DNA of 64,000 nt from assembly GCF_029991245.1 (NCBI RefSeq), contig NZ_JAIVFO010000008.1, forward strand, positions 1 through 64,000, in the 5' to 3' direction. Under the pieces are notes generated by a model. The model saw nothing but the letters and a program-made list of their open reading frames with translations. It ran no database searches and was not told where the DNA came from. The DNA comes from Xanthobacter autotrophicus (GTDB taxonomy: Bacteria; Pseudomonadota; Alphaproteobacteria; Rhizobiales; Xanthobacteraceae). Below, piece by piece: positions 17,724 to 26,330 of this stretch (the first letter of the stretch is position 1; the number at the start of each line of letters is the position of its first letter). The position numbers and the translations under genes are program-made.

Positions 17724-18116
17724 TTACTTCTTGCTGCCGTCGGCGTTGAACTGGGCGAGGAAGGCGATGAGGTCCTTGCGCTCGTCCTCGTTCTTGATGC
17801 CGGCGAAGGCCATCTTGCCCTTGGGGGCGAGCGCCTTGGGGTTGGTGACGTAGGCGTCGAGGGTGGCCTCGTCCCACACCTTGCCGGCGGCACCGCCGTC
17901 CTTGATGTCGGCGGAATAGGCATAGCCGTCGAAATGCGCCCACTTGGCGCCGACGATGCCGTTGAGCGGCGGGCCCACCTTCGCCTTGGCGTCGGGGCCG
18001 ACGGCGTGGCACGCCATGCACTTCTTGAAGGCGATCTCGCCCTTTGCCACATCGGGATCCGCAAGGGCCGAGCCGGTCGCGGCGAGCACGAGAACCGAAG
18101 CCAGAATGAGACGCAT
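17724..18116 (-). CDS. Periplasmic class I c-type cytochrome (c2/c550-like)
   Basis: This 130-residue precursor has a signal peptide ending at SALA (cleavage after Ala19), a CMACH haem motif (Cys33-His37) and a distal methionine in KGKMAFAG, so the haem is probably His/Met ligated. It is a soluble periplasmic electron carrier of the mitochondrial-c/c2 type. The ATG at 18116 follows GAGAGAGGAAAGC. It is divergent from the methanofuran-type operon and 188 bases away. A role as electron acceptor for a methylotrophic dehydrogenase is possible but not shown. Confidence 0.88.
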   Translation of the reverse strand: MRLILASVLVLAATGSALADPDVAKGEIAFKKCMACHAVGPDAKAKVGPPLNGIVGAKWAHFDGYAYSADIKDGGAAGKVWDEATLDAYVTNPKALAPKGKMAFAGIKNEDERKDLIAFLAQFNADGSKK

Positions 18117-18304
18117 GAAGCTTTCCTCTCTCAACTGTCGCGACCGGTCATGTTCTTCACATACTCGAATATACGAAAAACACCCGCATCGCCCAAACCC
18201 TTGCTGCAGCGCACAAAACTCCTCCATTGGAGGCAGCGCCGCGCCTCCTTAGCATGACTCCAGCAAACCCACCGATGCGACCTTGAGACCGAGCGGGAGA
18301 CCAC

Positions 18305-18952
18305 GTGACCATCATCGTGAAGATCGGCGGCAGCCTGACGCGGGGCGCCGCGCCGCGCCGCCTGCTGGCGCGCCTTGCCGCTGGACAGGGGCTGGTGGTG
18401 GTCCCCGGCGGCGGAGCGCTGGCCGACCAGGTCCGCGCCGTTCAGCCGCAGTTGGGCCTGTCCGATGCCGCCGCCCACCGCATGGCCCTGCTCGCCATGG
18501 AGCAGATGGCCCATGCCATGCTGGACCTCGAACCCCGCCTGCAGCCCGCCCGCACCCCCGCCGAGCTGGCGGCGGCAGCGATGCGGGGCGCCGCCCTGTG
18601 GTTCCCGGCCGCCATGACGCTGGGCCACGCCGACATTCCCGAAAGCTGGGACATAACGTCTGACAGCCTGGCCCTGTGGCTCGCGGCCGAGATGGGGGCG
18701 GAACGGCTGGTGCTGGTGAAGGCGCCGGGCGCGCCAGTTCTCGCCCCCTCCGGCGCCCGCGCCGCCGACATGGCGGCCTGGACTGCGACCGGACTGGTGG
18801 ATGCGGCCTTTGCGACCATGGCGGTCCGGTTTACAGGCGATATTCTCGCCGTCCCCGCCGACGATGGGGACCGGCTCGACGCCGCCCTGCGCACCAAGGC
18901 GGGCACAGCCGCAATAAACGAGGAAACCAGGGAAGGCCCGCGCCTGTCATGA
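18305..18952 (+). CDS. Amino-acid-kinase-family protein, MfnE-like (methanofuran precursor kinase)
   Basis: This 215-residue protein carries VKIGGSL at the N-terminus, a VVPGGGALADQVR loop and ITSDSLALWLA, which together match the small amino-acid-kinase-fold enzymes found with methanofuran genes. In methanogens MfnE phosphorylates aminomethylfuran-methyl phosphate, an intermediate of methanofuran. The start is a GTG at 18305 with GGGAG upstream. It is the first gene of a five-gene operon, and its stop overlaps the next ATG (ATGA). The kinase assignment is strong from context; the precise substrate in bacteria is inferred. Confidence 0.8.
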   Translation: MTIIVKIGGSLTRGAAPRRLLARLAAGQGLVVVPGGGALADQVRAVQPQLGLSDAAAHRMALLAMEQMAHAMLDLEPRLQPARTPAELAAAAMRGAALWFPAAMTLGHADIPESWDITSDSLALWLAAEMGAERLVLVKAPGAPVLAPSGARAADMAAWTATGLVDAAFATMAVRFTGDILAVPADDGDRLDAALRTKAGTAAINEETREGPRLS

Positions 18953-19530
18953 CCGCCAAAGCGCCCCGCGCGAAAACGCCCCGCTGGGCCTGGGCCCTCA
19001 CCGGCTCCGGGCACTATTTCACGGAGAGCATCGAGATCATCCGCGCGCTCCAGGACGTGGACCTGTTCATCTCGGACGCGGCCGACGAAGTGCTGCGCAT
19101 GTACAAGCAGGACAAGGAGCCGCTGCCGGAACAGACCCAGGTGTTCCGCGACAACAGCGCCTCCTCCGCCTCCATCGGCCGCTTCTATCACGGCGAGTAC
19201 CACACCCTGGTGGTGTCGCCCGCCTCGTCCAACACGGTGGCGAAGGCGGTGCATGGCATCTCCGACACCCTCGTCACCAATTGCTTCGCCCAGGCCGGCA
19301 AGTGCCGGGTGCCTTGCATCGTCTTCGCCTGCGACAGCATGCCGGAGATGATCACCATGGCCCCCGAAGGCCCGGTGCCGGTCTATCCGCGCCGCATCGA
19401 CCTGGAAAACACGCGCCTGCTCAAGGAGTTCGATGCCACCGTGGTGGCCGAGACGCTGGACGAGCTGCGCGCCGCCATCGCCCGCCGCCGGGCGGAACTC
19501 GCCCAGCTCTTCCCCGCGCCGGCGGCCTGA
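18949..19530 (+). CDS. Flavoprotein, DmrB/archaeoflavoprotein-like
   Basis: This 193-residue protein belongs to the flavoprotein (PPCDC/UbiX-like) fold: an N-terminal TGSGHY segment and SPASSNTVAKAVHGISDTLVTN, a classic FMN-binding pattern. It resembles DmrB, a dihydromethanopterin reductase found in methanogens and in H4MPT-using bacteria, and related archaeoflavoproteins. In this operon it may reduce a dihydro-pterin to the tetrahydro form or handle another cofactor step. The ATG at 18949 overlaps the kinase stop. The next ATG begins 1 base after its stop. Confidence 0.8.
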   Translation: MTAKAPRAKTPRWAWALTGSGHYFTESIEIIRALQDVDLFISDAADEVLRMYKQDKEPLPEQTQVFRDNSASSASIGRFYHGEYHTLVVSPASSNTVAKAVHGISDTLVTNCFAQAGKCRVPCIVFACDSMPEMITMAPEGPVPVYPRRIDLENTRLLKEFDATVVAETLDELRAAIARRRAELAQLFPAPAA

Positions 19531-19531
19531 G

Positions 19532-20950
19532 ATGGCCGAGCGCGTCGCCCTCGTCACCGGGTCGCTGGCCGAGCCGCGCATCCGCCGCATCGCACAGGAG
19601 ATCGCGGATGACGCCCTCGACCCGGTGGTGGTGAATGTGGGCGTGAAGGTCGCCGCCCTGATGACGGCGGAGATCGTGGAACGGCGCCTGAAGCTGCCGG
19701 AGCGCATCGACCGCGTGCTCATGCCCGGCCGCTTCCGCGGCGACCTCGACCGCCTCGCCACCCGCTTCGGCCTGCCCTTCGCGCGCGGGCCGGAGGAGGC
19801 AGCGGATATCCCCGCCTATTTCGGCAGGGGCCGGGGCGGCGCCGTAAACCTCGACCGGCAGGACGTGCTGCTGTTCGCCGAGATCGTGGACGCCACCCGC
19901 TTGTCCATCGACGAACTTCTCACCCGCGCCCGCTTCCTGAAGGACGAGGGCGCGGACGTGATCGACCTCGGCGCCCTGCCCGACAATCCCTTCCCCCATC
20001 TGGAAGAGGCCATCGCCGCACTGAAGGCGGACGGCTTCAGGGTGAGCGTGGACAGCTTCGACCCGCAGGAGCTGGCACGCGGCACCCGCGCCGGGGCCGA
20101 TTATCTCCTCAGCCTCAACGAGCACACCCTTGCCATCGCCGAGGAAGGCCCCGCCGTGCCGGTTCTGGTGCCGGCGCAGGCGGGGGACCTTGCCTCCCTC
20201 ATCCGGGCGATCGAGATATGCGAGGCCAAAGGCCGGCCGTTCCTCGCCGATCCCATCCTCGATCCCATCCATCTGGGCTTCACCGCCTCGCTGCTGCGCT
20301 ACGCCGAGCTGCGGCGGCTGAAGCCGGACATCCCCATCCTCATGGGCATCGGCAATGTCACCGAGCTGACCGATGCCGACACCACCGGCATGAACGCCTT
20401 GCTCATGGGCATCATCTCCGAGCTTCGCCTGAACGCGGTGCTGGCGGTGCAGGTGAGCCCCCATTGCCGCACCGCCATCCGCGAGTTCGACCGGGCGCGG
20501 CGGGAATTCTTCGCCGCGCGGGAGGCCGGCGCCCTGCCCCAGGGCTTCGGCGGCGGCCTCATGGCCCTGCGCGACCGGCGCCCCTTCACCACCACGCCCG
20601 AGGAGGTGGATCGCCTCGCCGGCACGGTGGCCGACCGCAACTTCCGCATCGAGGTGACGGAACAGGGCATCCACGCCTACAACCGCGACGGCCACCACGT
20701 GGCGCGCGACCCGTTCGACCTCTTCCCCCATCTCAAGGTGGAGGACGACGGCGCCCACGCCTTCTATCTCGGCGTGGAGACGGCGCGGGCCGAGATCGCC
20801 CTGAAGCTGGGCAAGCGCTACGCCCAGGACGAGCCGCTGAAATGGGGCGTGGCGGGCGAGACCGGCAGCAGCGCCGAGGACGCCCACCGGTTGACTTTCA
20901 AGGAAGCGGGCTCGACCCTTTCCGCAAAGAAGAAAGGCGACGCCACGTGA
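19532..20950 (+). CDS. DUF6513/dihydropteroate-synthase-like protein of the H4MPT/methanofuran set
   Basis: This 472-residue protein has a central TIM-barrel-like part resembling dihydropteroate synthase (DEGADVIDLGALPD, RVSVDSFDPQELARGTRAGADYLLS in pieces) flanked by family-specific N- and C-terminal regions. Such proteins accompany tetrahydromethanopterin genes in methanogens and methylotrophs and are thought to join the pterin to its side chain or act on a related pterin. Exact chemistry is unsettled. It begins 1 base after the flavoprotein stop and its stop overlaps the next GTG (GTGA). Confidence 0.8.
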   Translation: MAERVALVTGSLAEPRIRRIAQEIADDALDPVVVNVGVKVAALMTAEIVERRLKLPERIDRVLMPGRFRGDLDRLATRFGLPFARGPEEAADIPAYFGRGRGGAVNLDRQDVLLFAEIVDATRLSIDELLTRARFLKDEGADVIDLGALPDNPFPHLEEAIAALKADGFRVSVDSFDPQELARGTRAGADYLLSLNEHTLAIAEEGPAVPVLVPAQAGDLASLIRAIEICEAKGRPFLADPILDPIHLGFTASLLRYAELRRLKPDIPILMGIGNVTELTDADTTGMNALLMGIISELRLNAVLAVQVSPHCRTAIREFDRARREFFAAREAGALPQGFGGGLMALRDRRPFTTTPEEVDRLAGTVADRNFRIEVTEQGIHAYNRDGHHVARDPFDLFPHLKVEDDGAHAFYLGVETARAEIALKLGKRYAQDEPLKWGVAGETGSSAEDAHRLTFKEAGSTLSAKKKGDAT

Positions 20951-21516
20951 TCCGGGAGACCATCGTCAGCACCCAATCGGCTGCGGGAGAGCCCCATGTG
21001 GCGCCCATGGGCGCGACCCTCGTGGAGGGCGGCTACCTGCTCCAGCCGTTCCGGCCGTCGCGGACCCTGGACAACATGGCGGCCCATGGGGTGGCGGTGG
21101 TGAATTTCACCGACGATGCCCGCGTGTTTGCCGGCTGCATCACCGGCCGGCACCGGTCCTGGCCCACCGTCCCCGCCACACGGCTCGACGGCGCGGTGCG
21201 CCTCGACCGGTGCCTCGCCCATGACGAGGTGGAAGTGACGCGGATGGAGGACGACCCCACCCGCCCGCGCTTCTTCTGCCGCATCGTCCACCGCGAGCAG
21301 CATGCCCCCTTCCTCGGCCTCAACCGGGCGGTGGCGGCGGTGCTGGAAGGCGCGGTGCTGGTCTCGCGCCTGCACATGATGGACCCCGAGCGGGTGGACC
21401 GGGAGATGAACTATCTCTCCATCGCCATCGAGAAGACCGCCGGCCCCGCCGAGCGCGAGGCCTGGGACTGGCTGTGCGAGACCATCGCCGACCATCGCGC
21501 GCGGGTGGCGTCATGA
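20947..21516 (+). CDS. DUF447-family protein (flavin-reductase-like split barrel)
   Basis: This 189-residue protein fits DUF447, a small split-barrel family known mainly from methanogens and H4MPT-containing bacteria: APMGATL near the start, VNFTDDARVFAG, and LNRAVAAVLEGAVLVSR. The fold suggests FMN or pterin binding; no reaction has been assigned that I know of. Translation probably starts at the GTG at 20947, which overlaps the preceding stop, and its own stop overlaps the mfnB ATG (ATGA). Its place in the middle of the operon ties it to the cofactor pathway. Confidence 0.8.
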   Translation: MIRETIVSTQSAAGEPHVAPMGATLVEGGYLLQPFRPSRTLDNMAAHGVAVVNFTDDARVFAGCITGRHRSWPTVPATRLDGAVRLDRCLAHDEVEVTRMEDDPTRPRFFCRIVHREQHAPFLGLNRAVAAVLEGAVLVSRLHMMDPERVDREMNYLSIAIEKTAGPAEREAWDWLCETIADHRARVAS

Positions 21517-22253
21517 CCGTGCATGTGACCCTGCCCGCGGCAACGCGCCCGGGCCTGCTCGCCTCCGTGGCCACGCTCGCCGAGATGGAGGTCGCGCTTG
21601 GCGCCGGCGCCGACATCGTCGACCTGAAGAACCCGGCTGAAGGGGCACTGGGCGCCTGGGCGGAGGCGCCGCTGCGGGCCGCCGTCGCCCGCTGGCGCGC
21701 GACGGGCTGCCTCACCGGCCTCAGCGCCACCGTGGGCGACCAGCCCCTTGATGCGGCCACCATCCTCGCCGCCGCCCGGCGCACCGCCGCCACCGGCGTG
21801 CCGCTGGTGAAGATCGGCTTTTCCCTGCCCGCCGACGGTGCCGGGGCGGCGCTGGCCCCGGTCCTCGAAGCCCTGCGGCCGCTGGCGCGGGAGACACGCC
21901 TCATCGCCGTGCTGTTCGCCGACCAGCATCCGGACCTCGCCACCCTTCCCCGCTTCGCCGAGGCCGGCTTCCACGGGGTGATGCTGGATACGGCGGACAA
22001 GGCGGCCGGCGGCCTTCTCGCCCATCTGGGGGTGGAACGCCTCGCCGGCTTCGTGGCAGAGGCCAAGGCGGCCGGCCTGCTCACCGGCCTTGCGGGCTCG
22101 CTGAAGCTTGAGGACATCGCGCCTCTGGCGGCGCTTCAGCCGCACTATCTCGGCTTCCGCGGCGCCCTGTGCGCCACCGGGCGTACCAGCACCCTCGATC
22201 CGGCGCGGCTCGCTCGGGTGCGCGACGAACTGAAGGGGCGGGTGGCGGCTTAA
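21513..22253 (+). CDS. mfnB: MfnB-type (5-formylfuran-3-yl)methyl phosphate synthase
   Basis: This 246-residue TIM-barrel protein has the DUF556/MfnB lysine pattern: DLKNPAEGALGAW near residue 35, VKIGFSL, and GFRGALC near the end. MfnB makes the furan precursor of methanofuran from two triose-phosphate units via Schiff-base chemistry. Its presence, with MfnE-like and DmrB-like neighbours, is the best evidence for a methanofuran/H4MPT C1 pathway. The ATG at 21513 overlaps the DUF447 stop. It is the last gene of the operon and converges on the amidotransferase gene 30 bases downstream. Confidence 0.88.
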   Translation: MTVHVTLPAATRPGLLASVATLAEMEVALGAGADIVDLKNPAEGALGAWAEAPLRAAVARWRATGCLTGLSATVGDQPLDAATILAAARRTAATGVPLVKIGFSLPADGAGAALAPVLEALRPLARETRLIAVLFADQHPDLATLPRFAEAGFHGVMLDTADKAAGGLLAHLGVERLAGFVAEAKAAGLLTGLAGSLKLEDIAPLAALQPHYLGFRGALCATGRTSTLDPARLARVRDELKGRVAA

Positions 22254-22283
22254 GCGTCGCCCACGGCCAAAGGTTTCACCGCG

Positions 22284-22991
22284 TTACCACGTCGCCCGGA
22301 AATTCCGGTAAAGCTGCTCCGCCGCCGTCCGGAACACCGGCATCTTCTCTTCCACCGCCTTCACCAGCAGCGCCCCGCCGCCGGGGCCGGTGATGGCCTC
22401 CAGCGCGCAGCGGTATTCGGTGATCTCGCCCCATTCGGGCACCGTGTCGTCGGTCAGTTCCACGTGATACTGGATGCCGAACGCCCGTTCCCCCACCTGT
22501 AGCGCCTGGATGGCGCAATGGTCGTTGTGCGCCAGCACCTTGGCCCCCTCCGGCAGCTTCAGCACGGCGGCGCCGTGCCACTGCAGGGTCGGGAAGGTGG
22601 GCGGCAGGCCGGTGAAGAACACCGACTCCTGCCCCGCCTGCGTCAAAGACACGTCGGTCACCCCCACCTCGGGGCGCGGCATGAGGCCGACCTTGCCGCC
22701 CAGCGCGTCGGCCAGCAGCTGGTGGCCGAGGCAGACGCCGAGATAAGGCTTGCCCGTGGCCGTCCACGCGCGGATCGCCGCCTTCTCGGCCACCAGCCAG
22801 GGGTGCTCCTCCTCCTGCCACACATCCATGGGGCCGCCGAACACCATGAGGGCGTCATAACCGTCGAGGGCGGGAATGGCCTCCCCCTCGTCCAGCTCCA
22901 CGGCGTCCCAGGTCACGCCGTCGGCGCGCATGAAGTCGCGGAAGCTGCCGGGATGCTCGGCGGCCACATGCTGGAAAACGAGGACTCTCAA
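22284..22991 (-). CDS. Type 1 (class I) glutamine amidotransferase-like protein
   Basis: This 235-residue protein has the class I amidotransferase nucleophile elbow LGVCLGHQLL (Cys87), the upstream FGGPMDVW oxyanion-loop region and the downstream His in FGIQYHVEL. It resembles stand-alone GuaA/YfeJ-type proteins that hydrolyse glutamine or gamma-glutamyl compounds. No synthetase partner is nearby. I chose the TTG at 22991: GGGAG lies 6 bases upstream and the sequence that follows, RVLVFQH, is the expected first strand. The longer open frame adds a Pro/Arg-rich tail not seen in the family. Confidence 0.85.
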   Translation of the reverse strand: MRVLVFQHVAAEHPGSFRDFMRADGVTWDAVELDEGEAIPALDGYDALMVFGGPMDVWQEEEHPWLVAEKAAIRAWTATGKPYLGVCLGHQLLADALGGKVGLMPRPEVGVTDVSLTQAGQESVFFTGLPPTFPTLQWHGAAVLKLPEGAKVLAHNDHCAIQALQVGERAFGIQYHVELTDDTVPEWGEITEYRCALEAITGPGGGALLVKAVEEKMPVFRTAAEQLYRNFRATW

Positions 22992-23279
22992 GGGATTCTC
23001 CCGAGGCGGGCGAGGCGGGCACCGGCCATACTGGCGCACCGCCTGCCGGGGCGGCAAGGGCGCCACCGGGTTGGGGATATCGCGAACCGGTATCATTATA
23101 AAGTATGATGCTAGGTTTGACCCGCCCGCCCCCTGCCGCCTCGGCCTCGCCATCCTCATCGCGCATCTGAGCGCCTGAGGCTATCCCAAGGCGGTCCCGA
23201 GGCCCTCTGGCGCCGGGCGGTGTCTCAGTTTGAAAAGAAGCGCCGGTGGGCCCCGCCCTCCATCCCGTGCCGGCCAACT

Positions 23280-23303
23280 CCCTCCCCCGCACGCGGGAGA
23301 GGG
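23280..23303. repeat. REP-like GC-rich inverted repeat
   Basis: Two 11-base arms, CCCTCCCCCGC and GCGGGAGAGGG, pair except for one mismatch around a 2-base loop. Arms of this CTCCC/GGGAG type are common in intergenic DNA of Hyphomicrobiales; the family link is from general knowledge. Confidence 0.45.
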
Positions 23304-23369
23304 TTCCGGGGTGCACTTGGTCGAAGCCGCAGATGTTTAAGTTGAAATACCGCCTCGTGCCGGCAAACA

Positions 23370-23398
23370 TTGACTCGGACACGGTTCGCGATTAAGAA
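23370..23398 (+). promoter_or_regulatory. Candidate rpsD promoter
   Basis: TTGACT is followed after 17 bases by TAAGAA. The spacing is ideal, the -35 is near-perfect and the -10 is weak. It precedes the rpsD start by about 180 bases. Confidence 0.4.
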
Positions 23399-23575
23399 CC
23401 CGCCACCTTTCGGGCCGTCAGCGGCCCGTTCGGCGTTTCACGCACCCGTGGCATCGTTCGGCAGCGCGCTGGATGAGCCTGTCGGTGGAAGGGGTCCCGG
23501 CACTGCGCTGGAATCTCGTCCGCAGAGGAGGGGCGCGATCCCAATTCAACCAAGACCATCAAGGATCCGCGTTAC

Positions 23576-24193
23576 ATGAGCAAGCGCATTGCGGCCAAGC
23601 ACAAGATCGATCGCCGTATGGGCGAGAACATCTGGGGCCGCTCCAAGAGCCCGGTGAATCGTCGTGAATACGGTCCCGGCCAGCACGGCCAGCGCCGCAA
23701 GGGCAAGCTGTCCGACTTCGGCGTGCAGCTGCGCGCCAAGCAGAAGCTGAAGGGCTATTACGGCTCCATCGGCGAGAAGCAGTTCCACAAGGTGTATGTC
23801 GAGGCCTCGCGCCTCAAGGGCGACACCGGTGCCAACCTGATCGGCCTGCTGGAGCGCCGGCTCGACGCGGTGGTGTACCGCGCCAAGTTTGTGCCCACCA
23901 TCTTCGCCGCCCGCCAGTTCGTCTCCCACGGTCACGTGAAGGTGAACGGCCAGCGCGTGAACATCCCGTCCTACCTGGTGAAGGTCGGCGACGTGGTGGA
24001 GGTGAAGGAAGCCTCCCGCCAGATGACCCTGGTGCTGGAAGCCCAGCAGCTCGGCGAGCGTGACGTGCCCGACTACATCGAGCTCGACACCAACAAGCTG
24101 GCCGCCCGCTTCGCCCGCATCCCGGAGCTGAACGAGGTGCCCTACCCGGTCCAGATGGAACCGAACCTCGTGGTCGAGTTCTATTCGCGCTGA
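23576..24193 (+). CDS. rpsD: 30S ribosomal protein S4
   Basis: This 205-residue protein is unmistakable S4: the Lys/Arg-rich N-terminus, [18 protein letters not shown], the S4 RNA-binding domain ([16 protein letters not shown]...[16 protein letters not shown] in parts) and the ending LVVEFYSR. It nucleates 16S rRNA folding in the small subunit. In this lineage the rpsD gene stands alone instead of lying in the alpha operon. A strong intrinsic terminator follows 26 bases after its stop. Confidence 0.97.
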   Translation: MSKRIAAKHKIDRRMGENIWGRSKSPVNRREYGPGQHGQRRKGKLSDFGVQLRAKQKLKGYYGSIGEKQFHKVYVEASRLKGDTGANLIGLLERRLDAVVYRAKFVPTIFAARQFVSHGHVKVNGQRVNIPSYLVKVGDVVEVKEASRQMTLVLEAQQLGERDVPDYIELDTNKLAARFARIPELNEVPYPVQMEPNLVVEFYSR

Positions 24194-24216
24194 CCTGATC
24201 GGCGCCCGCCAAACGA

Positions 24217-24245
24217 AAAGGCCGCCCTCCCGGGCGGCCTTTTTT
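24217..24245 (+). terminator. Intrinsic terminator after rpsD
   Basis: A perfect 8-bp GC stem (GGCCGCCC/GGGCGGCC, 24220-24227 and 24232-24239) with a 4-base loop is followed by six T; flanking A's extend the stem. Because of the A-run on the left, it could also serve the minus-strand DUF1476 gene. Confidence 0.9.
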
Positions 24246-24317
24246 GCTTTGAGGATCATCGGGGATCCCGGACAGGGCCGGCCGCCATGCGGACGACCCC
24301 AGCCCGGCAACGGGCGT

Positions 24318-24638
24318 TCAGCCCGCCTTCACCTCGGCCGCGGCCAGGGCAAGGAACTCGTCCATGTTGCGGCGGATCTGGTGGTCGGACACGTCCACGC
24401 CCTTGGCGTCGAAGTCGCCCCGCAGCTTGCGGAACACATCTTCGTCACCGGCCTCCTGGAGGTCAGCGACCACCACTTCCTTGGCATAGGCTTCAGCTGC
24501 CTCGCCGCTGAGGCCGAGGACCTGGGCGGCCCACAGGCCGAGCTTCTTGTTCCGACGGGCGACCGCCTTGAAGCGGGCTTCCTCGTCGAGGGCGAAGCGC
24601 TTCTCGAATCCTTCTTCGCGCTTGTCGAACGTGGTCAT
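24318..24638 (-). CDS. DUF1476 protein, F1-ATPase zeta-subunit-type inhibitor
   Basis: This 106-residue, highly helical, charged protein starts [20 protein letters not shown], the hallmark of DUF1476. In Paracoccus and relatives the family member (zeta subunit) inhibits ATP hydrolysis by F1-ATPase. Here its length and sequence agree; direct inhibition was not tested in this organism. It is transcribed divergently from purC across a 389-base gap (to the purC start used here). Confidence 0.9.
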   Translation of the reverse strand: MTTFDKREEGFEKRFALDEEARFKAVARRNKKLGLWAAQVLGLSGEAAEAYAKEVVVADLQEAGDEDVFRKLRGDFDAKGVDVSDHQIRRNMDEFLALAAAEVKAG

Positions 24639-25027
24639 GGCATCCCTCTTCTGACGCTTTGGCGACCGACGGCCGGCCGGGATCGGATTGGCGGTCCCAC
24701 GACCGCACGCGTGCCTTGAATATCTCTCACGTCACCCCAGATCAACGGCAGTCAAGCGCTGCCCCATGTCGCGTCCCGCCGCAGGCGGCGAAAACCGGGT
24801 GCTGCCGACGGCAGTGCAGTGTTGGAAACACAGGCGGCGCGCAAAGACCAGAGAGCAGGCATGCACAGGCGAACGTGGACGCGCGTTGTGTCGCGGCGCC
24901 TGATCGGCTAGTGTCCAAACGGGCCTGGTGTGAACTGGCAACATTCACCCCCCGGTCCCGCCGAGGAGCGTCACCAGAACGGAGCCTTGGCAAACCCATG
25001 GATTTCCTCAATCAGCGGTATATTCCC
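24639..25027. other. Divergent intergenic region DUF1476 / purC
   Basis: No credible gene seen apart from a possible 10-codon N-terminal extension of purC (ATG at 24998). It should hold promoters for both flanking genes. I see no recognisable riboswitch or PurR-type palindrome. Confidence 0.5.
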
Positions 25028-25792
25028 ATGAGCCGCCGCCGCCGAATCTACGAAGGCAAGGCGAAAGTCCTTTATGAAGGACCCGAGCCCGGCACACTCA
25101 TCCAGCACTTCAAAGACGATGCCACCGCCTTCAATGCGAAGAAGCACGATGTCATCGACGGCAAGGGTGTGCTGAACAACCGGATCTCGGAGTACATCTT
25201 CTCCCGGTTGAACGACATCGGAGTGCCGACTCACTTCATCCGCCGGCTGAACATGCGCGAGCAGCTCATCCGCGAAGTGGAGATCATTCCGCTCGAGATC
25301 GTGGTGCGCAACGTCGCCGCAGGCTCCATCTCGACCCGTCTCGGGATCGAGGAAGGCACGCCGCTGCCGCGCTCCATCATCGAGTTCTATTACAAGAACG
25401 ACGCGCTCAACGACCCGATGGTGTCGGAAGAGCACATCACCGCCTTCGGCTGGGCCACCACCCAGGAGATCGACGACATCATCGCGCTTGCGATCCGCGT
25501 CAACGACTTCCTGTCCGGCCTGTTCCTCGGTGCCGGCATCCGTCTTGTGGATTTCAAGATGGAATGCGGGCGCCTGTGGGAAAACGACATGATGCGGATC
25601 GTGGTGGCCGACGAGATCAGCCCCGATTCGTGCCGGCTGTGGGACATGAAGTCCAACGACAAGATGGACAAGGACCGCTTCCGCCGCGACATGGGCGGCC
25701 TCGTGGAGGCCTACAGCGAAGTGGCGCGCCGGCTCGGCATCCTCATGGAGAACGACCCGACCCAGGGCAAGGGTCCGGTTCTGGTGAAGTGA
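25028..25792 (+). CDS. purC: Phosphoribosylaminoimidazole-succinocarboxamide synthase
   Basis: SAICAR synthase, 254 residues from the ATG at 25028, which gives the usual family start ([18 protein letters not shown]). An in-frame ATG at 24998 would add ten residues; it has GGAG 13 bases upstream and cannot be excluded. Conserved elements include [22 protein letters not shown] and [12 protein letters not shown]. It acts in step 8 of de novo purine synthesis. A terminator follows, so purS-purQ-purL may be a separate unit. Confidence 0.95.
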   Translation: MSRRRRIYEGKAKVLYEGPEPGTLIQHFKDDATAFNAKKHDVIDGKGVLNNRISEYIFSRLNDIGVPTHFIRRLNMREQLIREVEIIPLEIVVRNVAAGSISTRLGIEEGTPLPRSIIEFYYKNDALNDPMVSEEHITAFGWATTQEIDDIIALAIRVNDFLSGLFLGAGIRLVDFKMECGRLWENDMMRIVVADEISPDSCRLWDMKSNDKMDKDRFRRDMGGLVEAYSEVARRLGILMENDPTQGKGPVLVK

Positions 25793-25857
25793 GGCGTTGA
25801 GCCTTGCTGCCGAAAAATGCTAGGCGGGGGCCGCAATCGGCCCCGGGACATGGCGGG

Positions 25858-25882
25858 ACGGGGGCCTGAAAGGCCCCCGTTT
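25858..25882 (+). terminator. Intrinsic-type terminator after purC
   Basis: A 9-bp GC stem (ACGGGGGCC/GGCCCCCGT) with loop TGAAA is followed by TTTG. The T-run is short, so termination may be partial, allowing some read-through into purS. Confidence 0.65.
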
Positions 25883-25950
25883 GCATTACGGCCCGGTCCA
25901 GATGCCCTGCGTCACGGGCCAAGCCGCGTCGCAGGCCAATACAGAGCAAC

Positions 25951-25982
25951 AGGTGTCATGAAGGCAAAGGTGTCATGAAGGC
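25951..25982 (+). repeat. 15-bp direct repeat duplicating the purS initiation region
   Basis: The 15-mer AGGTGTCATGAAGGC occurs twice (25951-25965 and 25968-25982), 2 bases apart. Each copy holds an AGGTG ribosome-binding-like stretch and ATGAAGGC. The first ATG (25958) opens a 6-codon frame (MKAKVS) whose stop TGA overlaps the purS ATG. Confidence 0.85.
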
Positions 25983-26217
25983 CCGTGTGATCGTCACCCT
26001 GAAGTCGGCGGTGCTGGACCCGCAGGGCAAGGCCATCGAGGGCGCGCTGCGCTCGCTGGGCGTCGCGGGCGTGCAGAGCGTGCGGCAGGGCAAGGTCTTC
26101 GACGTGGAACTGGCCGGCAACGACCGCGCTTCCGCCGAGGGCGCCCTGAAGGATGCCTGCGACAAGCTTCTCGCCAATACCGTGATCGAGACCTACAAGG
26201 TCGAGTTCGCGGAGTGA
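25975..26217 (+). CDS. purS: Phosphoribosylformylglycinamidine synthase subunit PurS
   Basis: This 80-residue protein matches PurS (MKARVIVTLKSAVLDPQGKAIEGAL). PurS is the small bridging subunit of the three-part FGAM synthase with PurQ and PurL. The ATG at 25975 overlaps the stop of a 6-codon upstream frame created by a local 15-bp duplication, so it may be translated by coupling to that short frame. The gap to purQ is 113 bases. Confidence 0.95.
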   Translation: MKARVIVTLKSAVLDPQGKAIEGALRSLGVAGVQSVRQGKVFDVELAGNDRASAEGALKDACDKLLANTVIETYKVEFAE

Positions 26218-26330
26218 TGCGCCATGGGCGGCAGGCGCGCATGTGCGGTGCTGCGTCGCCCTTTCGAACGCCGGCTCGACCCAGCCTGTGCCATTGGCCC
26301 GTGCCACTGGCCTGCGCCCATTGAGAGATC

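Larger units (their letters stand above)
22992..23575. other. Intergenic region upstream of rpsD and the amidotransferase gene
   Basis: No gene in these 584 bases. It contains a GC-rich REP-like stem (23280-23303, CCCTC/GAGGG arms) and a good sigma-70-type promoter for rpsD, listed next. The long leader (about 170 bases) between that promoter and rpsD could hold S4 autoregulatory structure; none was resolved. Confidence 0.55.
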
